A DNA stretch of 21,916 bases from Pleurotus ostreatus/Saccharomyces cerevisiae fusant (taxonomy: Eukaryota > Opisthokonta). Below, piece after piece: positions 9,701 to 20,258 of this stretch; the first letter of the stretch is position 1, and every line of letters begins with the position of its first letter. The notes beneath the pieces are model-generated. The model was not told the origin of the DNA and searched no databases. It saw only the letters and a program-made list of their open reading frames with translations. The DNA is taken from contig JAMQCK010000473.1 of NCBI GenBank assembly GCA_024196135.1, positions 1 through 21,916 of the forward strand, written 5' to 3'. A program made the position numbers and the translations under genes.

Positions 9701-11390
9701 TCAATGCTGCGTGTTCGTCTTCGCCGTCATCACCTCGAAACCCGAGTCCAAGTCCGAGGCGCCTCGCGAGGCCATAAAGCTCTTGTTGACATGCGGCGGT
9801 CCATTCTTCCCATCTCGTCGACCCTTCTTGGCAACACCATGTAGTTGCGGCTCAACGAAGTCGACCGTGTAGTTCGCCTTCTTGGTCGACATCTCAAGGC
9901 TGCTTATTTGGTGCAGGTTTGGTGGACCGTGGTGCTCAATAGTGCGCTCGATGAGGACGTCAGGCTGCATCATAATGAGCGAGCTGGTCGCAAGATCATG
10001 AATCTGGGCGGACGAACGCACATGCGTACCAGAGCCCACGATCATCCGCGGCGAAGTGAAAGCATCTCCGCCCGACGATACGGTCGACGCTTGTGGTTTC
10101 CATCCTCCGCGGGCGTTCAGACTGCTAAGAAGGGTGTTGCTATACAGCTTTGAAAGCGGGAGGTTGAATATTAGATGTCTATCGCATGAAAATGTCAAAG
10201 TCGAAGTTATAGCGAGCCTACGAATCGTACTCACGTTCCGGTTGGGTCTCCGAGATACACGCCAAGGTCAATGATTGCCCAGACAGCGGTGATCATGCCC
10301 GTCTGCACCGTCAGTCGGATAATCCCGTCAATGCGATCGTCGGTCGCCCGATAGCCGGTGTAGTGCTCCCGCTGCGAGAATCGATCGTGAGCTTCAGGCT
10401 CTGGGTGTCGCCAGCGTCGTGACGGAGATGCGAGACGGACATAAGCACACTCACCAAGTACTTTGTCAACGCGACAGTAATGAAGACGTCGCCAACCGCG
10501 GCTGCCACTAGCCAAAAGATGACCGCGATCTCAAACTTCTGAAACTCGCTGAAGTGCGAGACGAAGTGGATGGCAATAGACGTCGAGAGGCCGCCCGTGG
10601 CGCCGATGAACGCTGGAGGCAGTTCGCAATCAGCTCGATTCGGGTACTACCACTGTGTAGCGCGCGCCACGGCACGTACCGCAGACGGCGGCTGGAACCC
10701 AGAACATCCAACTCATGTTGAGGACGCGGATACGCCACGCTGCGAATTTAGGTCTGAATTAGGCGAAGGTTCACGTGGGTGGGGAGGAAGTAGTGCACGA
10801 CTGACCGAAGAAGGACTGCACCATAGAGCCGATGAAGGCCTTGGGGCAGTGTAAGAAAGGCGGGTATCGAGCTGAATTGTCGGCGGCGACCTACCGTCAT
10901 GACCGGGTCTGGTGAGTCAAAGGGCTGGTAAGCGTCGTAGAAAGAGTAGAACGCGCGCTCCTACGCACCCGTCGCGAAGACCCAATTTGCTGTATCGAGG
11001 AAGGGAGTGTCACCTGCGCGTTGGCTGACTCAACATCCATCGAAGACGGGAAGGGGATACTCACCAAAGTGATTGACGAGAGCGTCATACATGTACACCA
11101 TCAGACATACAGTGTTGAAGGTATCGGCCACGAATAAGACGGCGACATATATCTTGATCCACAGCGGGTCTCTGCAAGCGCGTCAGCATCTTCAATTTGG
11201 CATGATGTGGACAGGGCATTATGGAGTTTGAATGATCGTTGGTGGAACGCACATTGAGGACTTACCTCTTGTACGTCGTCACATAGAGGTAGAGCTGCGT
11301 GATCATGATACCATACAGCAGCACATTGAACACCAGGCCGATGAGCATCGGCCCGTGCGCGAGTTGTGCGGGGTTGCTCATCGTCGCCAT
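9701..11390 (-). CDS. DUF6534 seven-helix membrane protein
   Basis: Nine exons on the minus strand: 11390-11266, 11171-11065, 11013-10969, 10908-10895, 10839-10806, 10739-10680, 10612-10455, 10371-10235, 10178-9701. They encode 385 aa. The N-terminus GPMLIGLVFNVLLYGIMITQ and the following KIYVAVLFVADTFNTVCL segment, QSFFAWRIRVL, DVFITVALTKYL, the IIRLTVQTGMITAVWAIIDL helix and NLPLSKLYSNTLLSSLNAR (about 232-250) are hallmarks of the basidiomycete DUF6534 family, which are predicted seven-helix proteins of the cell membrane. A hydrophilic tail of about 135 residues follows. The molecular function of the family is unknown; receptor-like roles are only suggested by topology. Exon 4 is a 14-nt microexon (DPVMT). 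The start at 11390 gives MATMSNPAQL, which fits the family length. The family expands in Agaricomycetes, but only one copy is evident here. Confidence 0.9.
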
Positions 11391-12732
11391 TTTTCCGCTG
11401 ACGATGAAGTGAGAAGTTCCGCGGCGTACGAGTGCGCAACCCAAAAGAGACTGAGCCCAAAGTCACCGACAACGAAGCCGGAGACCGCGAAAGAGTGCCC
11501 CTCGAAAGGGCCGCCGCAGCGCCTATAAGAAAGGGAGGTGAATGGTGGCGAAAAGAAAGCGGCAGTCCATCGCAGCCACCCGCGCTATATAGTCCTAGGC
11601 CCGCACCACCCCCGCCGCGGCGCGTCAGAGCGTTTTATTATGTTGGCCTCCTCGCTTCCGGTGTCGGACTACAGCGCAGGGACCTTCTCCTCGGGTTCGC
11701 GAGCTTCGAGGCCTCGTTGGCGGTGCAGGCTTCGCAGATGGCGCGGGACGTCGACGGGATATCGGTAGGCGTCGGGCGCGAGGAGATACGCATTCAGTGG
11801 CCGAAATGAGTCGCGCGAGCTGTGAAACGTAGCGAGCAGGTAGCTTCGGGAGTCGCCAAATTTTGTCGTCGTACCTTCATGTCATCGCTTGCGCAGAATG
11901 CCGCGGGTGTCCGTGTGGAAGACACTCACCTCAGTCACATATTGAGTCCGGGAAGGATGTCGAATGGGGCTCCACCGTTAATCATCGAGAGCGGGAAGTC
12001 GTAAGTGCGTCGATAGATGTGGCAGATTCACTCATCTGAAGGCAGCCATCGCATCGTCGGAACCAGCCTGCTCCCCAAGGCGGTGCATATAGGCCCTGGA
12101 TGGTCGTACAGTCCGCTACTCATGTCGTCGGAGTAGGAACACCATCATCGGTGGAAGCCCCAAGCCGCGATGGGTGCCGTAGCGCAGGAGTTAAGCCGCC
12201 GTTGTGTAGGTACGAGCGCCGGATACAAGGATTAGAGCTTGTGGCGTATTGGAACCGTCCAGTCAGGGTCAGGAAGATACATCGTTGATTTCGAAAAGGC
12301 AATCTAGTCGATGCGTCTGGGAAGGTAAGCGATCTTCGGTTAGGCGAAAGGGCTTGTACGCTCGGTACGTGTAGTTGTGGTCGAGGCCCTATAGTGTTGG
12401 GTCATAGTGCAAATTCGAGCCTATATCAGTGAGGAAGCAAAGCATGTGCATAGCAAAACATAGCATACAGATGGACGCATATTGTACAAAAAATCCTGGA
12501 AGACGAGCCTTATGGTCGACGAAGGTACACAGCAGAGACGCACCAGGCCTAGAGTCAAACGTGTAGGAGGGCAAGAGGGAGAGCGCCAGCGCTGCGGAAA
12601 GATCAGCAAGACTTGCGCTCGCTCGCGTGACCCAAACAATACCTTCCATATGCGGACATGCCGATACGGCAATGGCCGAACTTGCCTCATGCGCGCTCAC
12701 AATACGCCCAGTAAAGGCACCACGTATCAGGC
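11391..12732. other. Gene-poor interval
   Basis: It holds the upstream region of the DUF6534 gene on the right of that gene and the 3' side of the Nudix gene. Several frames of 60-125 codons are open (for example 11432-11809 + and 12389-12700 -), but none matches a family I know. Neither do they connect through consistent splice sites. No tRNA boxes or terminal repeats were found. A decayed gene or a long UTR is possible. Confidence 0.5.
11584..11593 (-). promoter_or_regulatory. Candidate TATA element
   Basis: On the minus strand the sequence reads actatatagc, about 195 nt upstream of the DUF6534 start codon. It is the only clear TATA-like element in that GC-rich upstream region. The assignment rests on motif and distance only. 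Confidence 0.35.
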
Positions 12733-13977
12733 CTATGCTTCAGATGCGGAACCACCTTGCATCTGTTCCGCTATTGCGATAGCCGCTGGGGCACCTTTTG
12801 GCTCGCTTGCTTGAGCAGCCTGGTCCTCGCCCGCCTGAGCACCTTGTGGCTCGCCCGCCTGCGCAACCCCCTGCTGCGCTGCAGATGCCTGCGCCCCCGC
12901 CTGTTCCTCCGCATCCTGAGCCCGCCTCCTCTCCCACTCCGCCAGGATCTGCTCCGTACGCACGAAGTTCTGAATCGCATACTCAACGAGCATGCCGTAG
13001 AACCCGTCGGGGCGGAAGACCTGGCGCGCCTGGTCGAAGGTGAGGAGGTGGGACTCGTAATTGAGCTCGTCAGGCATGCCGGTGTTGGTGTGGTGGGGCT
13101 AAGGGGAGGGCGAGGATGAGCAGGGATAAGAAGAGGACGCGGATAATGGAGTGGAGTGGGTGTATGTTGAATATGTTACGACAGCAGGAAGGGCGAATGA
13201 CAAGACAGGGTGGCACCAAACAAAGCTCACCGCGTCGACGGGGATCTGCCCGGCATACCAGGTCGTCAGATATTCGCCGCCTGGGTCGCTGATCTGTCCT
13301 CTGCGGTATTTGGGTCCCCAGCTCATGGCGTGGATATACAGTGGTTCGGTTGAGGGGAAGCGTGGCCGATCCGGCGAGGGTTGATGATGAGGGTGGCATA
13401 GTGGGAGGAACGTCGCTTGGTATCCGGTCTGCGTTCGCATTGTCGTGTTGTCAGCCTTCAAACTCCGCACGCTCATTGAGCACAGCATACCTCTTCGTAT
13501 GCCTCCCTCAGCGCAGTCTCCTCCAGGGACTGCCCGACATCTTTCCTACCCTACGCATGTGAAGTCAGCCATAGCGATCGACCAGGTAAGCGCCTGACCG
13601 CACACCTTGGGCAAGAACCAGTATTTCCGCGCGCGCTCGTACACGCACACTATCTTCCGCGTCTCCGGCTGTATGATCACCATTCCCGCGCCCAGCATCA
13701 TATCTGATGAGCACCAGTAGGCTTCCTCGACCGCAGGTGTCGACCAGTCGGAGAAGATGTGCGTGACCTTCTGAAGCACTTGCTGGAGGGGGGAGCGTCT
13801 GCGTGACTGAGCATTTGTTGTGGGGCCATTCACTCTGGCGCTGTTGTTGCGCGTGTGGGCGACAGGGTGCGTGGAGGTAGAAGCGGCGGGTTCATCGCGA
13901 GGCGTGCTGGGGGAAGAGGGCGAGGGTGTCGACGCGCTTGCGCCACGGGTGAAGAGTTGGGAGATTCTGTGAGCCAT
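12733..13977 (-). CDS. Nudix hydrolase-domain protein
   Basis: Four exons (13977-13606, 13550-13491, 13428-13231, 13098-12733), all joined in phase 0, encode 331 aa. The first about 60 residues are Ser/Thr/Pro-rich and disordered. The Nudix fold begins near residue 85 (SSDMMLGAGMVII), continues YERARKYWFLPK, and has its Nudix box at 125-147: G-R-K-D-V-G-Q, then S-L-E-E-T-A-L, then REAYEETGY. The metal-binding core REx2EE is intact (Arg139, Glu140, Glu143, Glu144), but the first Glu of the GX5E consensus is Gln131. The segment FRPDGFYGMLVEYAIQNF closes the domain. The C-terminus is an Ala/Gln/Gly-rich tail with imperfect AQAGEPQG-like 8-residue repeats. Nudix enzymes cleave nucleoside diphosphates linked to another moiety. 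The substrate cannot be told here; dinucleotide or diphosphoinositol phosphates are options from the FLPKGR context. It is divergently transcribed from the coiled-coil gene. Confidence 0.88.
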
Positions 13978-14468
13978 CGTTTCGTTTGCTATGTGCGCAT
14001 ATAAAGCGCGGCGATAACGAAGGGAGGGATGGTAGGTCTGAGATGAACGTTATGTCCAAGATATGATGAGAATCCAGTAAGCGCCGTCGCTCGTGGCCCG
14101 TGGCCCGTGGGGTATCACCGGGCCGAATCCCGAGCCTTTTGGTTCCGGCTTTAGGGCCGGCTATTGTCTGTTTCTGTGCTTGCGCTCCTTGTCCCGAACA
14201 CTCATGTTGAGCCAAATGCATACCATTCTCTGCCCTCACCGGCGGCGGACACCTCCTCAAGTGCACAGTCAGCGCTAAGACTATTATGTAGACCCATGAT
14301 GTGGGTCCATGCCTCCAGGTGACAGCCTATTCCCCCGTTTGGCAGTTCAATGTCAGAGTTTGGCGGCGCTTCTATCCTGGGTTCAAGCAAGCCTAACATG
14401 ACGGGGTCCCCTCGTGCCCGTTTCACTGACAACGCAGGTCACCTCTCACCGTCACCATCGTCGCGGAC
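13978..14468. promoter_or_regulatory. Shared divergent promoter region
   Basis: The 491 nt between the divergent start codons (13977 - and 14469 +) must hold both promoters. Visible elements are a catataaag at about 13996-14004 and tandem CGTGGCC copies at 14092-14110. An inverted repeat GGCCCG/CGGGCC lies at 14102-14107 and 14119-14124. No gene was found in it. Confidence 0.5.
14092..14124. repeat. Tandem CGTGGCC repeat with inverted repeat
   Basis: CGTGGCC occurs at 14092-14098 and 14099-14105 and is followed by CGTGG. GGCCCG (14102-14107) pairs with CGGGCC (14119-14124), giving a small potential hairpin in the divergent promoter. Confidence 0.45.
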
Positions 14469-17400
14469 ATGCCTTCGGGAAGCGACATTGCGAGCGGGAA
14501 GGGCGCGCCTGCGACCCTCGCCAGCGCAAAGCGGCCGTTCAAGCCTCTGGCACCAGTTAAGAAGACACCGGCGACCACTAAGGCACCAGCAACGAACAAG
14601 GCATCAGCGGTGCGAGATAAGGGGAAGGACGACGCGTCGCGCGCATCGGCGCCGCCGTCGCGGGCTCAGAAGCTTCCCTCGCAGCCAGAGGACCCTTCAC
14701 GCGCGTCCGCCCCTCCTCAGACGCAGGACACGTCTGGAGAGCGCATATATGCGCTGGACTACGCTCGTGGCGCGTCATATCGCGCTACCAAGGTGTCCAG
14801 TCTCGCGGACGTGCTGAATCGTACTTCCGATACGTCTCAACGTTCGACTAACGCGTCTCAAAACTCGATCGATGTCTACAACGACGCCAGCGACGAGACC
14901 AAACACGTAGCCAACGCATCCTTCCGCATCGCCGACGCGACAAAACCTATTGTGGACGCGTCTTTCTCCAACCACGCGGCCCGTAACGCGTCTCTCACCT
15001 CCACGGCCTCCTCTACCACCTCCTCAGCGCTCCCCGAAGCTTACTACGCGCGCAACACACCCTCGGCGACGCGCTTTTCGATCGTGACGCCCGCCGAGTC
15101 GGCCTCCGCGGCTGGCGCCTTGCGCAAGAGCTTGGAGGAGGGCAAGCAGCTCTTGCAGGAGGAGAAGCAACGCGTCGAGGACGAGCGGCGCCGGCGCGTG
15201 GCCGCGGAGGTGCAGCGCTCGCATGCGACGCGGCAGTGCGCGGAGGCGAGGGCGGAGGTGGAGAGGTTGCAGCGGGAGCTGGACAGGGCAAAGAAAGAGA
15301 CGGAGCGGGCGAAGGGAAACGCGAACGCGCACGATGACGCGGAGGAACTGGAGGACGCGAAGGCGGAGGCGGAGCGCGCGAGAAAGGAGGCGGAGGAGGC
15401 GCTCGCGGAGGTGAAGCGCCTGGACGCAGAGCTCGAGCGGGCGAGGGAGGCGATGGTGAAACCGGGCGACGCCAAGGACGGGAAGAGTGATACGAAGGGC
15501 GCGAGGGAGACGAAGAAGCTCGAAGCGGCACGGAAGGAGGCTGCGAAGATGAAGAAGGAGCTGGAGCAAGTCAAGAAGGATTTAGAGCAGGCGAGGAAGG
15601 ATGGCGAGGGGAAGGGCAAGCTGAAGAATTTGGAGGGAGAACTCAAATCCACTAAGGACGCGCGCGATCGCGCTTTACACGACCTCGAGTCGATGCGTAA
15701 GGATCTCGACACCGCTCGCAAAGACCTCGACGGTACCCGCAAAGATCTCACCTCGACCCGCAAGGACCTCGAGATCGCTCAGGGAGAAGCCGAGGGCGCA
15801 CACCTGCTCGCCTCGCAGGCCGTCGGCGACGCGCACAACGACGTGGCGAAGATGCAGGAGGAGGTGTGGGGCCTGCAGGAGCAGATGGCGAAGCTGAAGA
15901 AGGAGAGGTCGCAGGTGAAGAATGCAAGGGAGGAGCTGGAAGCGAGGGTGCGCGAGCGGGAGGAGGCGATCAAGGAACTCGAGGGCAAGTTGCGCGACGC
16001 GGAGACGCAGGCGGCCGAGGTGAAGGCGAGCGCGGAGAGGGCGGCGCAGACAGAGAAGGAGTTGGCACAGACCGAGAAAGAGTTAGCAAAGACACGGACG
16101 GAGGCCGACAAGCTGCGGCGCGCGAACGAGCGGGGGCGGAAGGGCGTCGAGGCGCTGACGAAGGAGAAGGAGGCGTTCAAGGCGGAGCGGGATCAGCTGG
16201 CTGCCGAGCGCGATGGGCTCGCCGTTGAGAAGGGCAAGCTGGTCGAGGAGAAGGACAAGCTTGTTGCGGAGAAGGGCAAACTGGCAGCGGAGAGGGATAC
16301 AATCGCGGCGCGGCTGAGCGCGACGCAGGCGAATCTCGGTCGCGTCATGGCGGAGCTGAAGGCGGCGAAGAAGGCGCAGAGGGGCGGGGCTTCGGCAGAG
16401 GCGACGGTTCGGCTGCAGAGAAGCGTCGCGGCGCTGAGGGGGCAGATTCGGCAGGCCGAGGTGGATCTCGACGTCTTGATGTTGGCTCTGGATGTCAAAG
16501 CTGACGTCCACCGTAGGGTCTCATCTCCAACGCCACGAGCGCGGTCGTTCTCGCTGAGCAGCGTAGTCTGGAGTCCAAGGATCATGCTGGCCAGGCGAGG
16601 GCGCAAGTGGGCGAGGCGGAGAAGGCGTTCGCAGTCATCAAGTCCAAGTTTGCTGAGCTCGATACGGATGTGGACATCAGCACCGCGTCGCGGATGTCCG
16701 TCGACGCATTGTGGGACATCGATGGCGATATGGATGCTGGCGCGATCGGCCAGGATGCAGGGGCTGTTGACCAGGACGCCGACATGGCCGGTCAGGGCGC
16801 AAGCATGGCTGACCAGGATCCCGACACCACTCTCTTCGAAGTCGACGCGTCGCCGATGAGCCCGCTGACTCCTATCCCGCCCACGGCTGCTACTGAGAAG
16901 CACGGGCGCCCTGCGAAGCGGGCGCGCTCGCCCAGTAGCAGCGAACCGGACTCGTCGCCTCTTGCGAAGCGTCTACGCCGGCCGGTGTCTGCGCGGCAGC
17001 CTCCTGCGAGTGTCGCGCGTCCTGCTCCTCCGCCTTCGGCTCGTTCGCCTTCTCCGCCTCTGGCTCGTCAAACCCGCGGAGCAGCTCGTCGGGGTCGTGC
17101 GGTGTCGACACGTCTGAGTCGCCCAGCACCCTCCCCTAGCGACCAGGAGGAGTCATCTCTGCCTCTGCGCCACGGCCGTGCACGGAGGAATATCATCGCG
17201 TCGAACTCGCCGTCGCCCGTCCGGGCGGCATCCATCCATCTTCCTGAGCCCGAGGAAGACGAGGATTTGCCCGAGGTTGATATTGAGGACAGCCAGGATG
17301 AAAACTCGTCGCCCGCGAGGCCTCTCGCAACGACGCCACATTCGCAGGCACCTCCTGCGCCACGTCGGACGCCCTCCATGTCGTCCCTGTCGGGCTCGGA

Positions 17401-17947
17401 GTTCGGCCTTGCTCCCAGTCCCGCGCCGTCATCCCATCCACCGACTCCGCCGCCCAGGCGCGAGCGTCCTCGTAAGCCCTTGCGGGAAGACGTGGATAGC
17501 GATACGAACGCGAAGCCCGCGGCCGCACCGGCCAAGAAGGTCGGCAAGAAGAAGAAATCGAAGAAGTATGAGAGCTGTGAGTGAGCGTCGTTCTGGTCGG
17601 AGACCTTGTGCTAACCGTCGTGATAAAAGACGCGAACCTGCGGGAGGATATTCCGGATATCTATCCTAACTTTACGGACAAGAAGGGGCGGCGAATTTGT
17701 GGGCAGGTACGTGGTTGGCGTCGGACTGAACGCTCTATGGTCTGACTGGCTTGTCTGTTGCAGTGTAACGCTCTCGGCCGGATGCGCGACGGGAAGTGCG
17801 TCGAGAGGTGGGGTCCGAGTACGCTGGGTCGGGGGTCGGTGTGTCAGAAGTACGTTGATCCTGCTCACGATTCACGCAAGCGTTGCTGATCCGTTTCACT
17901 GTAGCTGTCGAAAGAAGAATGTGAAAATTTTGAGGGAGATGCAGTAG
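14469..17947 (+). CDS. Large coiled-coil protein with C-terminal Cys cluster
   Basis: Five exons (14469-16460, 16517-17576, 17630-17706, 17764-17849, 17905-17947) encode 1085 aa. Residues 1-190 are low complexity, with spaced NAS/DAS motifs. About 205-660 form a long, nearly unbroken coiled coil of Glu/Lys/Arg/Ala heptads. It includes short internal repeats such as TARKDLDGTRKDL and EKGKLVEEKDKL. About 660-750 stay helical (AEKAFAVIKSKFAEL). The next about 280 residues are disordered, with bipartite basic patches (RPAKRAR, AKRLRRP) that look like nuclear localisation signals, then an acidic stretch. The last about 60 residues hold C-x2-C-x10-C-x14-C-x2-C (ICGQC ... GKC ... VCQNC), probably zinc-binding. 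No named family is recognised. A nuclear structural or chromatin role is inference. The first intron (16461-16516) is the least certain: its donor gtggat is weak, but branch gctgac and acceptor tag are good, and the frame change proves that an intron exists. Confidence 0.78.
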
Positions 17948-18248
17948 GCTCTTGCCGTTGATGCACGATTTGTTGGACGTCTTGGAAGCCGAATCGTACA
18001 CGGGCAGTACCTTTTCTTTGGAGGTGTATGGGTGTATTTCTTGACGAGTTGATACGTGGGTCGATATCATAACGTGTCTATGCATTCAGAAATAAGTACT
18101 TAGGACGCCTGCCAAGTCGCTAGCCCCCGCCTCTGACGAATTGTGGCCGAACCGCGGGGCCCTTGCCATCAGATGCGTCTGTCAATTTCCCGCGACCATA
18201 CACCCGTCATATACATATGGCATTAGGAAACACACAGATGTAGTTCTT
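17948..18248. other. Convergent 3' intergenic region
   Basis: This lies between the stop of the coiled-coil gene (+) and the stop of the kinase-like gene (-). Both 3' UTRs must lie here. No open frame of interest, RNA gene or repeat was seen. Confidence 0.55.
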
Positions 18249-19940
18249 TCAATCGCACGAAGGCGCGAGTGACACGCCCCGCAAGCTGAATGCGGTGGAC
18301 ATCAGGATGTGTACACGATGGACAAAAAAGTGGCGTACCTTGCCACTAGAGTCCTGGAGCTAGCAGTGCCTCCAACGGTCGTGTCTCCACCTTGATTCTC
18401 CTCGCAAAATATCCGCAGGCGCTCTCGCATGATGGAATTGTAAGGGTGAAAGCGCGCCACGGTTGAGACCGTCGAGGGCGCTTTTGGATTCATTGACGTT
18501 TGGGAAGAGGCCCCTTTCGACGAGCTACCAATCGAGCAAGTGGTTGAGCCATCCAAGCTCTCGAGCAGCGCCTTCCGCGCGCGTCTGTCACGCCGTTCTT
18601 CATCGCGAATGAACTTCTCCTGCCATCGCCGAAACGCCGGCGAGAGCAGATCATCCCCCCAAAAGAAATTGCTCACGTAGAGCCGTGTTGGGTTGGGGAC
18701 GATGGACAGAACGGTAAATTGATCCTCTGCGTCAGCCGGAGATGGAAACCTGGAGGCGTCTTGTCAGAGTGTGCCCATGTAAGTAAAGAGGATCTGACAT
18801 ATTTGGAATTCCACGGCGGTCCGGCGAGAAAAGCTCGTCGACAAGCTGCCAGTCGAGCTCCTTGAACCGCTCGGTGCCAACGTCAATCGCTGCAAGATTA
18901 GTGAACTTGATTTTGCCACCGCAGATCATGAGGCCGCTGTCGCAAAGGGAGTTGTAGGTCATGCCAGCGCTGTGAAGGCGGGCCACTGCGCTATAGACCA
19001 ACTTGCGATCGCAGTATTCGACCATGCGACCGATCCTAAAGCATACGTGAGAGATCTCATATGCGGGAGAAGCATGACACCAACATAGGTTCTGAGATAG
19101 TCAGCTTGCTGTTGCCGATGCATCGACAGAAGTATGCGCACCGGTGACATAGCCAACAACCTTTCCGTCCCGGATAGCGTGTCCAATGATCTCGAACGAG
19201 AAATCCAGGCCTTTGCTCTGCAGCTTTCTGTAGCCGCGCATTGCTCGCTCTATGCACCGCAGCATGTCGTCCCGCCATCCTCTGAACAATTCTGTGAAAG
19301 ACTGAGTAAGGGGCGACACATTAGGATAGACGCCAGTCCGAGTCACGCACCAACAGGCGCCCCCTTCCAAAGGCCCTGGCGATGGTAAAGGTCGATGACC
19401 TTTGTCACGATCTGTCAAAAATCTGTTGATGCCACACAAATATGGTTGCTCTTGGAACGCTCACGATATCGTCCTCCTCGATCAGGGTTGTCCAAGTAGG
19501 GGATGTAATCGGGTACATTTCCCTATGCCGCTGAATGAGCCTGCGCTTCTTTCGGTCCAGGTAACTCCAGGAGTAGACGTTCCATTTGATGGACGTCAGT
19601 TCTGCTTGCTGTCGAGAGAAGCTCAACAAGCGTAAATGGTATCATGACTGAATACGCACAATGATTTCCAGATCGTCTATTCGCTGTTTCTGCGCCTCCT
19701 CGTAGTCCTCCAGGGTTATATCGTCGCTAAGGCTGCCCTCGTCGTCGATCGGAGGATACTTGGTGTACGCATCCAGCCCTTCGGCTTGGACGATGAGGAT
19801 ATGCCCGTACATCCTGATACCGTATAATGTATACCAGTGCCCGCTAATGCCGCCTAGAAACATCGTCAGAGCTGGCCAACGATGCCTCGTTACGAACACT
19901 CACCGATAAATGCGGGTACATGGGACGGTAAGGTTGTCAT
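18249..19940 (-). CDS. Degenerate protein-kinase-like protein, copy A
   Basis: Nine exons on the minus strand: 19940-19904, 19853-19660, 19608-19465, 19411-19355, 19301-19142, 19091-19085, 19035-18799, 18749-18339, 18285-18249. They encode 427 aa. The N-terminal about 145 residues (YTLYGIRMYGHILIVQAEG, then SPTWTTLIEEDDI) are of unknown fold. The middle looks like a small kinase fold: FEIIGHAIRDGKVVGYVTEP resembles the end of the N-lobe, and DRKLVYSAVARLHSAG resembles the helix before the catalytic loop. Where an active kinase has HGDLxxxN there is YNSLCDSG, and in place of DFG there is TNL, so catalysis is unlikely. The C-terminal third has a basic helix (AFRRWQEKFIRDEERR), a Ser/Thr-rich stretch, and RFHPYNSIMRERLRIF. 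The gene is a tandem paralogue of copy B, which fixes most exon borders. Exon 6 is 7 nt. The exon 4/5 junction requires a weak donor (gttggt). Confidence 0.72.
19085..19091 (-). other. 7-nt microexon (copy A)
   Basis: Minus-strand aacctat lies between acceptor tctcag and donor gttggt. It is flanked by introns of about 50 nt with good branch sites. It completes G|AA CCT AT|G, encoding EPM, and restores the frame between exons that end in phase 1 and begin in phase 2. Confidence 0.75.
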
Positions 19941-20258
19941 GTCGCTCCGGTCGTGCTGTCTGTGGGCGTCTAGGAGATGGTGGTTGATAGCAAGAAGCGA
20001 CACGAGGCTGCCTGGCAGTTGGGCGCCGAGCGCTAAGCGCTAAGCGCTGAAAGTTCGCAGAGATCACGCACTGCCACGAGTTGTATAGGCGAATTACCTT
20101 TTCGCGCGCTAGTCGCAGTGTTGTCGGTCGCTGCTGACAATCTAAGATCAAATCACATCACCTATTTGCGTGCTTCCAACCACGGTCGACCTACGAATAC
20201 AGCACACAGTGACAAAACAGAACTTATGCTATGACGCCAAAAAGCCAAAAAGAAATCT
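19941..20258 (-). promoter_or_regulatory. Spacer between tandem paralogues; promoter of copy A
   Basis: 318 nt separate the stop of copy B from the start of copy A. The spacer holds the 3' UTR of one and the promoter of the other. The only structure seen is the AGCGCTA array. No gene was found. Confidence 0.5.
20029..20049. repeat. Three tandem AGCGCTA heptamers
   Basis: AGCGCTA, AGCGCTA, AGCGCTG follow one another without gaps. Each contains the palindrome AGCGCT, so both strands read the same core. They lie about 90-110 nt upstream of the copy A start codon, a plausible place for clustered binding sites. Confidence 0.6.

Noticed and set aside
11432..11809. 125-codon plus-strand frame upstream of the DUF6534 gene
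   Set aside because: It is Pro/Arg-rich without a domain, lies in the promoter and 5' region of the opposite gene, and has no splice-supported continuation.
12160..12250. tagcgcagga resembles a tRNA A box
   Set aside because: No B box or cloverleaf pairing follows.
15024..15763. Long Ser/Leu/Arg-rich minus-strand frames opposite the coiled coil
   Set aside because: They are complementary reading of GAG/AAG-rich heptads, a known artefact of coiled-coil genes.
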